This document shows positions 47,401 to 60,115 of a stretch of 64,000 nucleotides of DNA, one piece after another (position 1 is the stretch's first letter; every line of letters starts with the position of its first letter). The notes beneath the pieces are model-generated. The model saw only the letters and a list, made by a program, of their open reading frames with translations, was not told the DNA's origin and searched no databases. Origin of the DNA: Brachypodium distachyon (lineage: Eukaryota; Streptophyta; Magnoliopsida; Poales; Poaceae); assembly GCF_000005505.3 (NCBI RefSeq), contig NC_016133.3, forward strand, positions 39,521,237 through 39,585,236. The letters run 5' to 3'. Made by a program: the position numbers and the translations under genes.

Positions 47401-50400
47401 TAGGCATTGAGTACTCAACAACGTTTGGGAGTGCAAAATAAAAGAGCATTATATAATGCTACCAGGTTCGTTTTCCTCCAGGTTTATTTACCACTCTAGG
47501 GACTAAAATAACTTAGAAACAGAGGGAGAAAAATCTACCATCCACAAAAAAGAAATTAATATCTAAAAGGTTTGCACTAAATGGTGATTGAGAAAAAATC
47601 CAGGTAAACTGCGACACATCTAAGCAATTATAGATTTATAGTAGTCTATTTGGTCCATGTTTTTTTCTTAAAAAAATGGAGGAAAAGAACCTCTGCAGCC
47701 CACTTGGGGAGGGTCATCCAGACTTCAAATATAGACGCTCCACAAGCGATCGACATGGAAGTTAAAGGCTCTGCTGAAGATGGCTTATTATCCTCACTAT
47801 TTGGCAGAGAGCGAACCAATTGGCTCTTTTCAATAATTTCATTTTTTATATGGCTCTCCAAAATCTGCACATATTGTGAGGCAGCATAAGACTCCGCGCA
47901 TGTCAAGCTGAAGATAAAAATAGTCCATAATTGTAGAAATCGATACCTTATCATCAAAGCAAGTTTGTGCACTGCCAGAAACAAGAAGAGACATGTATGA
48001 AGAACTGCAAGTTGTGATATCAGAACGCATTGTAACTACCCCACATGGAAGAGTTTCAGCTTCAAGAGGTGGAGGAGCAGCACTGCAAGGAAAATGTAGA
48101 AAAAAAATGCAAAACTAATATAAATAAAACTAGCATAATCTAAAAATGTGGTGAGGAAATGATCAACAAGACATACCATATTGAATCTATGCTACTATCT
48201 CTCTGGTTACCAATAAGAGTTTTATAGCAATGTGACCTCGGATACCTATTAGCTAATATTAATAGGCAGAATAAATAAAGAATCCTTCATTTTGTATGCG
48301 GTATGGTTTGAACATTGAAACATTTTGCAGTCAAGAAAAATATCAATATGATTATCAAAATGAAAACAGTAGGTACTACAACTGGTTTTTGGAGGAAGCG
48401 GAACAGGGTGGGGGTGGCTCTGGAGGATCCGCAAATTCCTGCATGTTCAATGATCTTGCCATACTGTCAGGACTTGGCCGATTGCATCCTGGTTGAGGCA
48501 GGACAATTGCAACTCATAGTTTTAGGTAGGCTCTTTTTTGCATCTGATTTTATGTTTTGTTTTTCCTTTGGGGTTTTGGGTTTGATGTAGTCTTTCCAAC
48601 TTGATGCTTTCTTTCTAATACAACATGACTGGTGTTCGAGAAAAAAAAATAAGAACAGTGCAAAAATGACTAATAAACAAATTAGTATTAAAAATAAGCA
48701 AGTAACCAGACACCTTGCATAATACTTCAGTACTCCCTCCATTCCAAAATATAAGATGTTCTACCTTTGTCCCATGTCAAACTTCTTAAAGTTGACCAAG
48801 TGTATAGAAAAATCTACCAACATCTACAACTCTAAATTAATATTATTAAATCTGCCATGATACATATTTTATAGTGCACTTATACTTATTTGATTTTGTA
48901 GATGTTAGTACATTTTTCTATATAAACTTGGTCAAACCTTAAGAAGTTTAACTTTAGGACAAAGCTAAAACATCTTATATTTAGGAATGGAGGTAGTGTG
49001 TACTATATTGTATAATATATGGCAACTGAAGATACCTGACTCGATTACGTAGTTTACTCCCACGAATCTGGAAAGAAAATCAAGCATTAAACAGGCCTTA
49101 TCACCAAGTACATACTAAAATAGAATACTTAAGAATCCTTAGAATATTTGATAAAGCACTGTAGGGACTAGAAATCTGTACATTTGCATGTCAGCTTATT
49201 CTGAATTAATACAGTACAAAATCAGTAAATAGAAACATGTACACCCTCCAGTTCACAAAAAGATGACGTTTTGGACATAGACATTTATAAAACTCAGGAA
49301 AGTTTAGATGTTACGGAAGTACTTTTTGAGACAAATCCAAACATATGATTTAGTACAAAGTTGTACTAAATTGGCGACACTTATTATTGATCGGAGGGAG
49401 TATTAAAAAGGATATGCAGTCAAAGTTTTATAATTCTGACTGAACTTGTGCCCAGAACGTCATGTTTGTGTGAACTGGACGGAGTATGCTATTCTGAAAT
49501 TAATGTGAAATCTTCAGCGGAAAAATGTATGACGAAAACGCAGCTTTAGGAGAAAACCATGGAAGAGTGTTTGTCCATTGCATAAAATCAAAGCAAACCA
49601 ATTGAAGATTTTGCCTCATGAAACCTATTAACTTTTCAAAAACTTGTAATGTTTTACAACAATACAGAGAAAACATAAGTTTGACGTAATACTACAAACT
49701 TTTGGACTTTGCCCTCCTTTTCCATGTATTTTTTGCCATTTGACAAAACTTTATAAATTAATTTAAAAATAGATTGAAATTGTAATTTTCCATTAGTAAT
49801 TTGCGCAGTTCTCCCTATTGTAAGTATATATATACTGTCATCGCTTTCAGATTCAAAGGAAAAAAAGCTTCCATATGGTCTCTGCCTGTGCATTTACATA
49901 CTTTTTGTATAGCTTTGTTTATCGCCCCCTGTAGACCAGCAAATGGGTTGGTTTCACTTGCGCTCTTGCGCCCATACGAGCATGTGAAACAGTGCAAGCC
50001 TTCTTAATGGTTGCAAGAATATTGCATGCAGCAATTATTATTTACTAATAAGTTGACATAGCATACTCTAATAATCTCGCAGCTCCATGAACTAGATCTT
50101 CAGCATAGACATAATTATTTACTTCAAGAATTTAGACATGGAAGTGAAGCAGCAAACACAAGGGCCTTGGTAAATGCAAGGATGATGGACCATACCTCAA
50201 TATTCAACAAAGCGTTCAAACCATCTTCCAGTGAGCCCAACAAACATGCATCCTGCCAAGAGATGGTTGTGTAATCACTGGTTAGAAGAAGAAATACACT
50301 GAATGACACAAAAATAATTAGACTTAAAGTGAAAGCTTACCAAGGTACATGGCACACCACAGATAAGAAATTTCATGTTGACATCTTTGTCATGTATCTT

Positions 50401-52323
50401 TATAGCTGAAAAAGCTTCAGAGCTACCTTCTCCATCAGCCATTCCATTATCGGGAGGGGCAATGTTGATCTTTGGAGCATCCCCTAATAGGTGAGGCCCA
50501 AGCTCAACACTTCGAACATGGTTATTTCGTACACAGTATAATCGAAAAGAGGCACGAGCAAGCTGAAATGCATCCCATATATGGCTGCAGGAACTGCATT
50601 TATACTCGATTATTAGATGTGAAACAAAACTACATGAGGTAGATTGACGCTACATTGACGATGCTGATACCTCTGAATAACTGATGTCAACACATGGCGA
50701 AAATGAGTTGCTGCATAAGATGAAAAAGAATTCCTCCAATATATTAAATATGGAATCCCCTGAATGAAAGAATGTCAACATTAGTCCCAAAATTAGAACC
50801 AGAAATTCAATGTAAACAGCAAAGTAGCGACAGTTCATTGATACTGCACAAAATTGTGATTACTTCTACGAAAAAGGTGGCTTTGTAGCAACAAAGATCA
50901 CCACTTTGGTTAAATACTTTCTCATGAAAACAAGAGTAAATAGCAAGATTTCCTTACACCCAGCTAGAACCGAACTAGAACCCTTAGCCTTAGCCCTTGG
51001 ACCAAACAAATTGCCTTACACCCAACTAGAACTAGAACCGAAACTATTCATCGACTAACCCACCTCCCTCAAGGCCACAACCACAACGTTTGGTGCAGTT
51101 CCTAGACATCTCCTGGAGGATGCAAGCAATCAATGAGGTAAAAGAAGACAGGGTAACGAAGGTTAGATTTTGAGAAGCAAACGGTGAGAGGAAGTAGCTG
51201 GCCGTGGAGAAGAACTTGTCAGAGGTTGAGATTGAGTGCCTCAAGGTCAGGGTTGGGTGGTCAAGGTTACTGGAGTCCCACCTGCATCAGCAAGGTCAAG
51301 CTGAAGAAGTGGGCATCAGCAACAAAGACTAGAGTGTTAGTGGCAGACTTGGTGGCGATTAATCACGGTGATTGTGTTAGGAAAGGATATAAAGGCCAGG
51401 TTGGGGCTGCATTGCATCAGGAAGATGGCAAAGAGGGAGGCTGTAGGCATGGCCGCATGGGCGAAAGGGCTTAGCTGACATCATAACCCCTTCAAAATGA
51501 CAGGGATGGCTAAAGTCCAGTAGCCGAAAGCATCACTAGCTTACGCTCTGACCCGAGTGGAAAATAATGGGAGATGGAAACTTCAACGGTACTAAAGTGA
51601 ACCAGAATGATTTGGTGATATTTACGTTGGAGTAGCAATCATTCACTTCAGTGCTACAAAACAAAATCCCCCTTTTTTTGAACACTCAAAATTCAAAAGG
51701 CAGAACAATGAAGATTCACTAGTGATCTTTGAATCTTTACAAAATACCCCCTTTTCAAACAATCAAAAGGAAGTAGCTACAGATTTTTTTCCTTAATCAT
51801 TATCCCTAACTTTGTGCAAAATACATCAATCGATGAATTAATCAAAAGATCGTGATACATGAGGCTACTGCATAGAATGGATGATGATTGTGGTAATTCC
51901 CTATCAGCATAAGAGCTAAACTTGGTGAGGGCAGACAGACCGTCAACAAGCTGGATGAATCATTAGATCTGGATCAAACAAGACCCACCTTCCCCTCACT
52001 TTCCTCGTTAAATTCTTCCGCACCCCCCATTTTGGCACATCTGTATCCCTCAATGTGCGTACTAATTTGTTATTTATTATTGTATAGTGAAGCGCACACA
52101 GTATGCTAGTATCTCGAGCATATAAACATCCCAACAATCAGTAGCACGTCTATTTTTGTCAAAAGTCCAAACGAGCTAAACTCACGAATCAGGACTTCTA
52201 CAAATAGTCAATGAAGTACCAAAAAAGAGGATGGCACATTGGTGGCAATCCCCAACTAACTCCATAAGTCTACAATGATAATCAACCAACTAACTATGCA
52301 TGTCTACAATAGCTCCTTGATAA
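44430..52323 (-). repeat. Arm B of the 7,894-bp inverted duplication
   Basis: Reverse complement of 29214-37107 without indels. Unlike arm A, the sequence continues naturally at both boundaries: the MITE is whole at 44412-44476, and exon 3 of ARID4 lies 30 bp beyond 52323. Arm B is therefore the parental locus and arm A the copy. Confidence 0.97.
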
Positions 52324-54471
52324 GAATTAAATTGTTTTTGAAAACAACGTACCTTTGAGTGAAGAGATTCGGCGAGGTTTTCCCCATTAGGAATTTCCAG
52401 ATAAACCTGTATTACTCTTACACAGTAAGATTAGTAGCTACAAGCAAAAGGACCAACGAAATTTGGCAAACACAGTGTTCAGAAAAACAAACATGGAAAC
52501 CAGTATAGGCCAAATAAATGATGAGAAACAAGATGCATAAACAAAGAGAGGAAGACTGCAGGAATCAGTGCTGAAGCATCCTACATACGATGAATCATCT
52601 ACCAGTAATATTAGTCACATAAATCAACTTCAACAAGAACAAATTCAAGTCTTTAAGATGACACCATCAGCCACTGCACTGAAATTTCGGTAACCGTTGC
52701 AAAGAGCAATCTGAACACCTTTAGCATTCAAGTTGTACAAACTGCATCACTATCAACAATACTAACAAATTGCATAGACTACTAACACAGAAGATACAAT
52801 AGGCAGAGCTAGAGAAATAGTTTCAGTCATAGTTGCCTGAGAGTTGACAGTTTTAAATAGCAAGATAGTGGTTGTAGCCAAATACTGTTTTAAATAGCAT
52901 GCTTTAACGGTGCTAGAATGACGTAATGCCATAGTTTACTATGGACATATCAGTTAGAACACAGGTGTCTGCTTAGTACGCACAGTTGCTGGAAAATATG
53001 GCCCAGCAGATACCAGCACATAGTGCCACTTCAGGAAGATTTTTAACTTTCCCTGGCAAATGGCAATCTATTTATTTACAAACCCAACTTCCCAAAATAT
53101 ATGTTTTCCAGTTTGTTGCACTTCAAAATCCTAATATACCATTAACTGTTTTAGTATTAGAGACTTAGAGTAGATTCTTTGCTTCTTTTGCCTCTCCTTT
53201 TTCTTCCCTTTCTTTCCAATTTTGGCTGACAGTTTTGTGTCGAGTGGTGTTGTGGTTCTGTGTTTTCTTAGGTTGCTTTCATGTAAGTTTTGCTCCTTCT
53301 TGCCTTCTTGGTGTTCTTCTTCTAATACAAAAGTGCATTCAGAAAACAAAAACTGTTTAATTCTTTGCAAAAACATCAGCACTAGGCTATTAGAATTTAG
53401 AACACTAGTAATCCCCAACCCAGCTTGGCCAGAAACCAGCAATCGTCCAATAGAAAACACTTGGATCACTTAACTCCAGTCAGCCAAATTACAGATCTTG
53501 ACAGGGAAACCAAAACTTGTAGCTGGCCAGTTTCGACTGATTTTCCCATCCCTGATTGTATGATACAAACACAAAACAGACGCACTACAGAGGATTGTGA
53601 AATAATTTGACTGGCGTGCGTAGACTACTTCCAAACTCCGTCCGGCTGTTTCCCATGCTAATTAAAATATTAAACCCTCAGCATTCTACATAACCAAAAA
53701 AACTCTTCCCCTGTTAACTGTAACCTCTCTCTTTTATTAAGGATACAAAAGCATAACCACCTATAATAACAAACTCAGTGAGGAATCACAAACATATCAT
53801 CAGAAAAACAGAGATGATTGTAGGGCTTGTTGAATCCTATCGCTTGCTAAGAATAAATCGTGATAGACGTCAATTGTGAATTTCTAATACAAGAACATCT
53901 TTATATGGCATTTTTTTGTGAGCTTCCTGTCAGGTTTCAACAAGCAGCTAAAAACTAATATGCACTTTTGAATTACAGTGTTTGCCAGCCAGGGAACAAT
54001 AACACAGCTAAAAAAGAAACAAGCTATTAGACAAAAGAGCTTACAATGGTCGGAAATGGTGGGGTGATGAGTGAGCAAAACATATGTGGATCTGACACAT
54101 ATACATCATGCCAGGCAAGTGTACCAATCTCCTCATTCTCAAGCTTCTGCCCCTGGAGGTACAAGAAGTTGGGCTGCACAGCCTGCAGTGTCTCTTGAAA
54201 TTGCGCAATTGTGGGGTTGATCAGCGTGCGCACCTGCATTACCATACTCCCCTTTTTATTAAGACATCACAAGCATACTCATCTCCAATTAAACAGAATG
54301 AAATCAACTGACCTCCAACCTCCCAGATGAGATGAGCTCTGGGGAGGGGTACGATGGCTGCAGCTGCTTTGCCTCAGGTGCCGCTGGCGACCGTTGCCTC
54401 TCGGCATACTTCCCGCACAGTACAGAGAGGAGAACATAGATCTGCCTCGAGGTGCTCTGGATTTGAGACAT
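45012..54471 (-). CDS. ARID4: ARID4-type chromatin protein (ARID plus PHD-like finger), complete, 16 exons
   Basis: Exons, 5' to 3': 54471-54313, 54233-54045, 52406-52353, 50759-50671, 50593-50341, 50252-50196, 49067-49036, 48245-48177, 48082-47947, 47864-47691, 46814-46218, 46134-45997, 45900-45802, 45514-45414, 45320-45230, 45143-45012. All junctions are GT-AG and keep frame, giving 789 residues, a little longer than Arabidopsis ARID4. The ARID DNA-binding domain covers about 604-702 (EDFLKDLMQFLLQRGHTRLV to HYETYLLEYQL). A PHD-like Cys4-His-Cys3 set follows: C711/C714, C725/C728, H733/C736, C758/C761. Residues 405-603 form a basic, Ser-rich linker. In Arabidopsis ARID4 is a subunit of the nuclear PEAT chromatin complex, which tunes heterochromatin and histone acetylation; that is inferred here by homology. 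Its exons 4-16 are duplicated at 30778-36525. Confidence 0.93.
53160..53345 (+). mobile_element. Possible non-LTR tail in ARID4 intron 2
   Basis: A T-rich stretch with CTTGGTGTTCTTCTTCTAAT followed by ACAAAAGTGCATTC resembles the T-rich 3' ends of grass LINEs. It lies antisense to ARID4. No coding part is present; tentative. Confidence 0.3.
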
Positions 54472-55948
54472 GGCTGAACAAAAGGACGATTTGATTCAAG
54501 CCGCCATTTGAGAACCTGAAACACGAACAAATCGCCAATCAAAAATTGGAGAAAAAATCGGGAAAATCTGACGGAAGAGACAAGTTCCGAACCAAACCAT
54601 CCAACCATGCCTATCATACCAAGAGACTAAATCGAGGACCGGAGCGTCGAAAACCCCACGATTTTTTGGCCGCAAGTACGCCGCCGGAGGCGCAAGGAGG
54701 ATTCGTTTCGTGGGGCAGATAAGGAAAAGTAGTCGGACTAGCGGAACCCTAGTTTAGCCACAGCAACACAAATCCCCTTCCAGTATCACTTATATAGAAA
54801 CGTGTGGATTTGGGGGACGAATAAGGGTAAAGTAATGGACCGAGAGCATGAAACCCTAATTTAGCCACAGGAACACAAATCCCTTTCAGAATCACTAATA
54901 TAGGAACTTGTGGCGATTTGTACTCGAACCAAGCCTATCACATCCCAATCCAATCCAGTCAAGCGAGCATTACACCAGCCCGGAAAATATAATCAGTTAA
55001 ACACCACGAAATTAAACCGAGACCACCAACCCTCTCCTTCCCGTCTAAATCCGCCGCCGCGAAGATTCATGGATTATCAAGCCCACTAACAGACATCTCC
55101 AAAAGAAGGCCTAAGAGGAGGCCGCGAGAGTGGGTTTTGATTGATGGGACGGGGACGAGCATACCTGTCTCGACTTGGAGATCGTTGGGAGGTCGGGATC
55201 GAATCTTCTCCCGGATTCACGACCTCCTCACGCAGCCGCCTGATGCTGCCGCTTTGGATCCCGTTCCTGCGCTTCATTTTTTGGGCACGGCGATGACGGT
55301 GGTGATTCATTACCGCTGCCGAGGGAGGAATGAACACATTAAATTAGGTTTTCGGAATGGGATTGCGAGGAATGAACAATTTGTTTTTGGTTTTGGATGC
55401 ACACCTGCTGCACGAGACCCGATCCGACGTTGCGTTCAGGGCTCGGGCGAGCTGGATTTTTCTCCTCTCGATCGAATCTGCGTTTGCTGTGCTTGGCTGT
55501 GTTAATCTGGGAGATTGGATTGGGTGCAAAGCAGGGGAGCCTAGATGTGCAGTTCGTCCGCAGTTCGTCCGGCTTTGATCCATCCATCATGCCGAGGGAG
55601 GCTTGCAGCTTTCCTTTTTCTTTCTTTCTTTTTGAGTAACGGGCGCCGGTTTGTTGACTTGATTTCATCTCGAAGAAAACTTCAGGACCGAATCTCCATT
55701 TTTCTCCCGAAAACAGAAACTCGATTGAATATGAAAAGTTTCCCTGCTCTCTTCTTTTTTTTGAAGAAAAAGAGGGTTTCCTCCTCCCACTTCCATTAGA
55801 GATTCTCCACTTTATTTCCCACCATTTTCCAATGTTTACTTCTAATTTTGATATAGCATCGTCATTTTCCAGAGGAAGCCTCAGATTTCACTCTTATGAG
55901 GCCTGACATTTGTTCAGAAGCATACACAAGAACAAACTTCCGACTCTT
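54472..55948 (-). promoter_or_regulatory. ARID4 5' flank, probable 5' UTR and promoter
   Basis: Reading on the minus strand, a possible 5' UTR exon ends at an AAGTCGAGACAG/GTATGC donor near 55164, and a GTGTTTCAG acceptor lies near 54520, about 50 bp before the ATG. If used, the first intron would be in the UTR, as is frequent in plants. Other open frames in this stretch, on either strand, give no recognisable protein. No TATA box could be assigned with confidence. Confidence 0.4.
54745..54917. repeat. Tandem duplication, period 107 bp, upstream of ARID4
   Basis: AACCCTAGTTTAGCCACAGC at 54745 recurs with changes as AACCCTAATTTAGCCACAGG at 54852, followed in both by an AACACAAATCCC block and a TCACT.ATATAG.AAC block. 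About 65 bp per unit remain alignable. Confidence 0.75.
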
Positions 55949-56028
55949 TCTTCGTTCCTAAATTCTTGTCATGGTTTTATTGCAAATTTAAACTAAAACC
56001 ACGACAAAAATTTAAGAACGGGAAGAAT
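55949..56028. repeat. Short foldback (about 80 bp) inside the LINE fragment
   Basis: TTCTTCGTTCCTAAATTCTTGTC at the left pairs with CGACAAAAATTTAAGAACGGG at the right around a short loop. It resembles a minimal MITE. Confidence 0.55.
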
Positions 56029-56995
56029 AGCATTTTGAGTGCCATCTTGAAGCATAAAGATTGATCGTTCGGGTATTGTAAAATATTAAACCACCCTTCA
56101 ACCGGTTCAAGAACGATGCCCTTAATCAAATCAGTTTTATTAGCATTGTCCAAAAGAATGGCCAAGGCACAGGTAAAGGGGATATATGATCTCCATGCCT
56201 AAGCCCAGTAAAAGTAGAGAAATAAGGACCAAAGCAATCATTAACCCTTGTACTGATCTTATTGCCTCTCATAATTTTCATCATCCAACCACACCATTGA
56301 TTTGTAAACCCTTTCAATTTCAACATTTGATACAAAAAGCCATTTAATTTTGTTATAGGCTTTTTCAAAGTAAACTTTAAACAAAATGTCTGATTGTTTA
56401 TTAGCAGACATGAAGTTAAGGTCTTCATGCGGCACCATTGCTCCCTCCATTATGCATATCCCATTCAAAAAAGCAGCCTGAGTGACTGAAATGACTTCCT
56501 GAATACAAGATGTTACTCTATTCATCAACACTTCACTAATAATCTTTAAACTAACATTCAATAGGCTAATGGCCTAAACATCCGAATTTGTCTTGCCTCC
56601 TTACATTTACATATAGGCACTAAAGTGATACTCCCATAGAGAAGCCTTTAAATTTGTGAAGTGCCATTACAAAATTCAGTTGGTTGATTAAATAGATCCT
56701 GCTAAAAATCTTCCAATGCTTCTGATAAAATTTAGAAGGGAATCCATCGGGACCTAGAGAAAGGAGTTACCAATGCAGCAACATGATCATTCCTGAGTTT
56801 ACAAACATTGCCTACCTCTAAAGCCATACCGGTACAGTTAGACTCTTCCCCTCTAATTGTTCCTTCTTCCCGTTCCAAGGACAAAATAATATTTTTCTTT
56901 CTTCTACCATTAGCTTTGGCATGGAAGAATTTAGTAGTATTGCCCCTTCCAAAATGCTTTTTTTTAGATCTCTGATGCCACTTCATTGTTTGTCT
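55977..56995 (-). mobile_element. Non-LTR (LINE, L1-type) retrotransposon fragment
   Basis: On the minus strand, from 56995: a linker ending near SRSRWIPF, then in other frames SLKIISEVLMNRVTSCIQEV, TQAAFLNGICIMEGAMVPHE, DILFKVYFEKAYNKIKWLF, FTNQWCGWMMKIMRG, FTGLRHGDHISPL and ILQYPNDQSL. These are the ordered blocks of L1-type reverse transcriptase. The catalytic FADD-type box is degraded (YPND for YADD) and an F-D-E/K-A-Y block has Y in place of D. Several frameshifts and a foldback insertion show it is dead. Endonuclease and tail are not in view. Confidence 0.85.
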
Positions 56996-57645
56996 TAAAT
57001 TTTGGTTATAGTTTCTTACGTTTCGATTGGAACTGTACTTTTGCGTTAATTGAGGAATATGTCTAATTTTTTTGTCTAGAGTCTGTAATTATTGAAATTG
57101 ACTGAGCTTGAAATTGCTTTTCGTTCTCGTAGTTGCGAAAACGGTAAGAAAGATAAAATATGAGCCCTGTTACCTAGCATGCTCTCCCTCTCTAGAATTA
57201 GCTTGCGGTAATGATACCTCTAGAATTACAACATCTTCCACAATTATGTCATGCATGCATCAAATTATTTTGTGGACGCATACCTTCGTATCACACTATC
57301 TCTGGTGATACTTCAATATGCTGTGCATGCTAGGTTGCGATATTCAATTTAAATAAAACTACATGGAAAATCTAATTAGCTGCTTTGTTTTCTACATTTT
57401 TTTCACGATTCACCACCAAAGGAGAACTACATAACAATAAAATTTGCTATTATAAACCATATCATTTATGTATATCCACAATGACTAGCACAAAACGATC
57501 ATTACAATCAAGATAACCAATCTAAAGCTTTGAAACCCAAACCTCACAGCCAGTTCAAGAATACAGAAGGAACTCTATTAGGTTATAAGCCACATTTCTT
57601 TCACCGGGAGAAACAACATTTCTTGCTACCATGCTATCCGTGAAG
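56996..57645. other. AT-rich spacer
   Basis: Between the LINE fragment and the gypsy-like element I see no gene, recognisable repeat or RNA. It includes a few short inverted words only. Confidence 0.5.
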
Positions 57646-58910
57646 TGTCGTGGTGGTGTCACGGCAGATGCCATAGAATGGCTTGAGATGGGGCCGGTGG
57701 ACGGAGGAGGAACCGGAGGAGGGAAGGCGTGATGTAAACCACGCACCGAATAAGAACACACGGTGTTACCCAGGTTCGGAGCCCTCTTGATGAGGTAAAG
57801 CTCCTACTCCTACTTTGTTGTATTACCCGAGATATCAAGGGCTACAATGGTGCTCCTTGAGCTGTTTCTTGAGGAGGAAGAAGGAGAAGGAGAACTCCTA
57901 AGTGGCCAAGTGAGGAACCCCTCTCACAGGAGGGGTGGTGCTTTTATTTATAGGCCGAAGGTGTCACACTGACATGTGGACCAAAAGCAAACCCTAGCTA
58001 CCACCGGGCTCGCTGGGTACGCCCCATGATCCCCTCCGGATTGTCTGGGAGGGGACAACGCAGCTTTGTGCTTTTCGTACCGCCAGGCGGCGCGCACTGT
58101 AGCCATGCCCCGGCCTTCGTCATCTGTCCTTCTACGACGCATCACTGTGTAGTCACCCGGCACAGCGACGTGAGCAATGACTACTTTTCCGTCATAAAGG
58201 GGACGTTGCTTTACTTTACGCCATGTGATCAGGATAGGACCGTTGGCGCATCCCGGCGTTAGTTGAGATCAGATAGTTCGTGCTTGTCCTGCAATCACAT
58301 AAGACAAGAAAGATATGCCGTCACACTTTTGGTATGCTGGCTGGTTGTTAAGTCGGCCCGACACTAGTCCCCGAAGCTGTTGCGGTCCGGCAGGAAGGAC
58401 AGTTTCCAAAAACTCAAACATTCTCAGAGCCTAAAAGGACTAGACCAAGGAAAATGCCGAAACAGTCCCGAGCTTTCTTAGCCAAGATCTGGCAACACCG
58501 ACATACTTTAGTCGGTGTGGTATTTTCAGCTCTGAGCCGAGATTTCTCTTTTAATCGTGGCCAGCAATAAAGAACTTTTTCTGCCGACACCAATGCCACA
58601 TGTTGCGCTTATTCCGCGCCTCACTTTAACAATGGGAAGATAAGACTAGAAGTACCGCTGGCGCGTCCTTTGAGGCGAATGTGTCATCCCATCGGACAGG
58701 AAAACCGGCAGGCCATTAAGAGGGGGGATTTTGGTTTCCACCCATTGCCTTATCTCCCCCGGATTCGACGGGATTTACTGCGCCACGTTGTGCAGTAACT
58801 GCGCGTGCGCCGTTTATGGGGTTAATCACTCCCACGATCATGCGCTGTTTTACCGTTGGCCACGGGGATCATGGGTGCGGCAGATCCGCGCCCCATGATT
58901 GCGCCCCGAC

Positions 58911-58918
58911 TATAAATA
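58911..58918 (+). promoter_or_regulatory. TATA box of the gypsy-like element
   Basis: TATAAATA, in a GC-rich upstream context, lies 253 bp before the ATG at 59164, with the start of transcription expected near 58942. This TATA box is not included in the 813-bp slice copied to 37112-37924, which stops at the equivalent of 58599. Confidence 0.7.
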
Positions 58919-59163
58919 GGGGGATGGGGTGAAACTCTTTTACTCCCCCCCCCCGATACCCTACCTTCTCCACTGCTCTCGCGTGTCTGCCATTGTCGCA
59001 AGCTTGGAGCTCCTCTGCCGCAACGTCCTCTTGCCTCTGGTAGCCAAGCTTGCTGCTGCATTCTTGCGCGCACCCGCCGGCGCTTCCGCCGCTCTTCCTT
59101 TGCTTGCCCGCGCCTTGCGCAGCCACCTTCTCGCCGGAGCAAAGCCAGATCTATTTCTACACC

Positions 59164-60115
59164 ATGGCCTCTTCTTCCCGTGACGCCACCGCCGTCGACC
59201 TCGCCGTGTAGCAGATCGAGGAGGACGCTGGTTCGGAGCGTGCCGGATGGGAGGGCTTCGACGTATCTCCGGCGGACATCGATTGGCTCCGCCACACCCG
59301 GCGGATCCCGGAGGAGGTGGAGTGCCGGATTCCCGGCGATGAGGTCGTGCCGACACCCGAGCCCGGTGAGTTCGTCGTCTTCGTTTCAGATTTCGAACGC
59401 AGCTTTGGGCTCCCGATTAGTGATTTTATCCGGCAATTCCTTGACCACTTCAGCCTCCAGCCTCACCACCTTTCGGCCAATGCCATTCTCACTCTCTCCG
59501 CCTTTGTCACCTGCTGTGAGAGTTATCTCGGCCTCTAGCCTTCCGTTGACCTGTGGGCCAAATATTTTATGTTCCGGCCCCAGGTTCTTCCCAACAAAGA
59601 CAATCCCGGCGCCGTTAAGCCCATGACCCAATGCGGCACCGCCACTGTCATACCTCGCGGGGGTTCCGCCTTTCCTCGGATCCAAGGTCTTGAGTCCTGC
59701 AAGAAGTGGCTCAAGACCTTCTTCTATGTCAAGGACGCCTCCTACGCCGACAAAATCAACTTGCCGGGATTCATAGTCGGCCCGCTAGGGGAGAAGAAAA
59801 ACTGGAAGTATGACCCCAAGGATTCTCTCCCGGAGATCAATGAGGTTCATGCCGGCATCATCTCGCTGAAGGAGAACGGAATGACGGCTGACGATCTGTT
59901 GGCCACGTTCGTGTTCTGGCGGGTCTGCCCACTCCAACGTCGGACACACAAGATGTGTTTCCACAGCGGTTGGTTTGACCTGAACCGGTTTCAACTATCA
60001 TGTTGGACAAATTCAAGGTCTGAAGCCGAGTCAAGGAGATCGCCAAGACCAACCTGTCCGAGAACTGGGGTTGGGGCATGGTTCCATATAGCCGGAAGAA
60101 TCGTGCGCCGTTAGT
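59164..60115 (+). pseudogene. Transposase_28 (putative gypsy type transposon) ORF, first exon, with stops
   Basis: From MASSSRDATAVDLAV the frame runs on through EFVVFVSDFERSFGLPISDF, FLDHFSLQPHHLSANAILTL and CCESYLGL, then after a stop PSVDLWAKYFMFRPQVLP and GSAFPRIQGLESCKKWLKTF. This is the conserved layout of the family (helical block, CE.YLG, DLW..YF). Stops are TAG at 59209 and TAG at 59536, both in frame. After about 59950 the frame shifts, and a further TGA appears before KEIAKTNLSENWGWGMVPYS. Its biochemical role is unknown; such ORFs accompany grass gypsy elements. Confidence 0.75.

Noticed and set aside
55137..55668. A divergent gene upstream of ARID4
   Set aside because: Frames on both strands overlap, with no recognisable domain; likely 5' UTR, intron and promoter sequence of ARID4.
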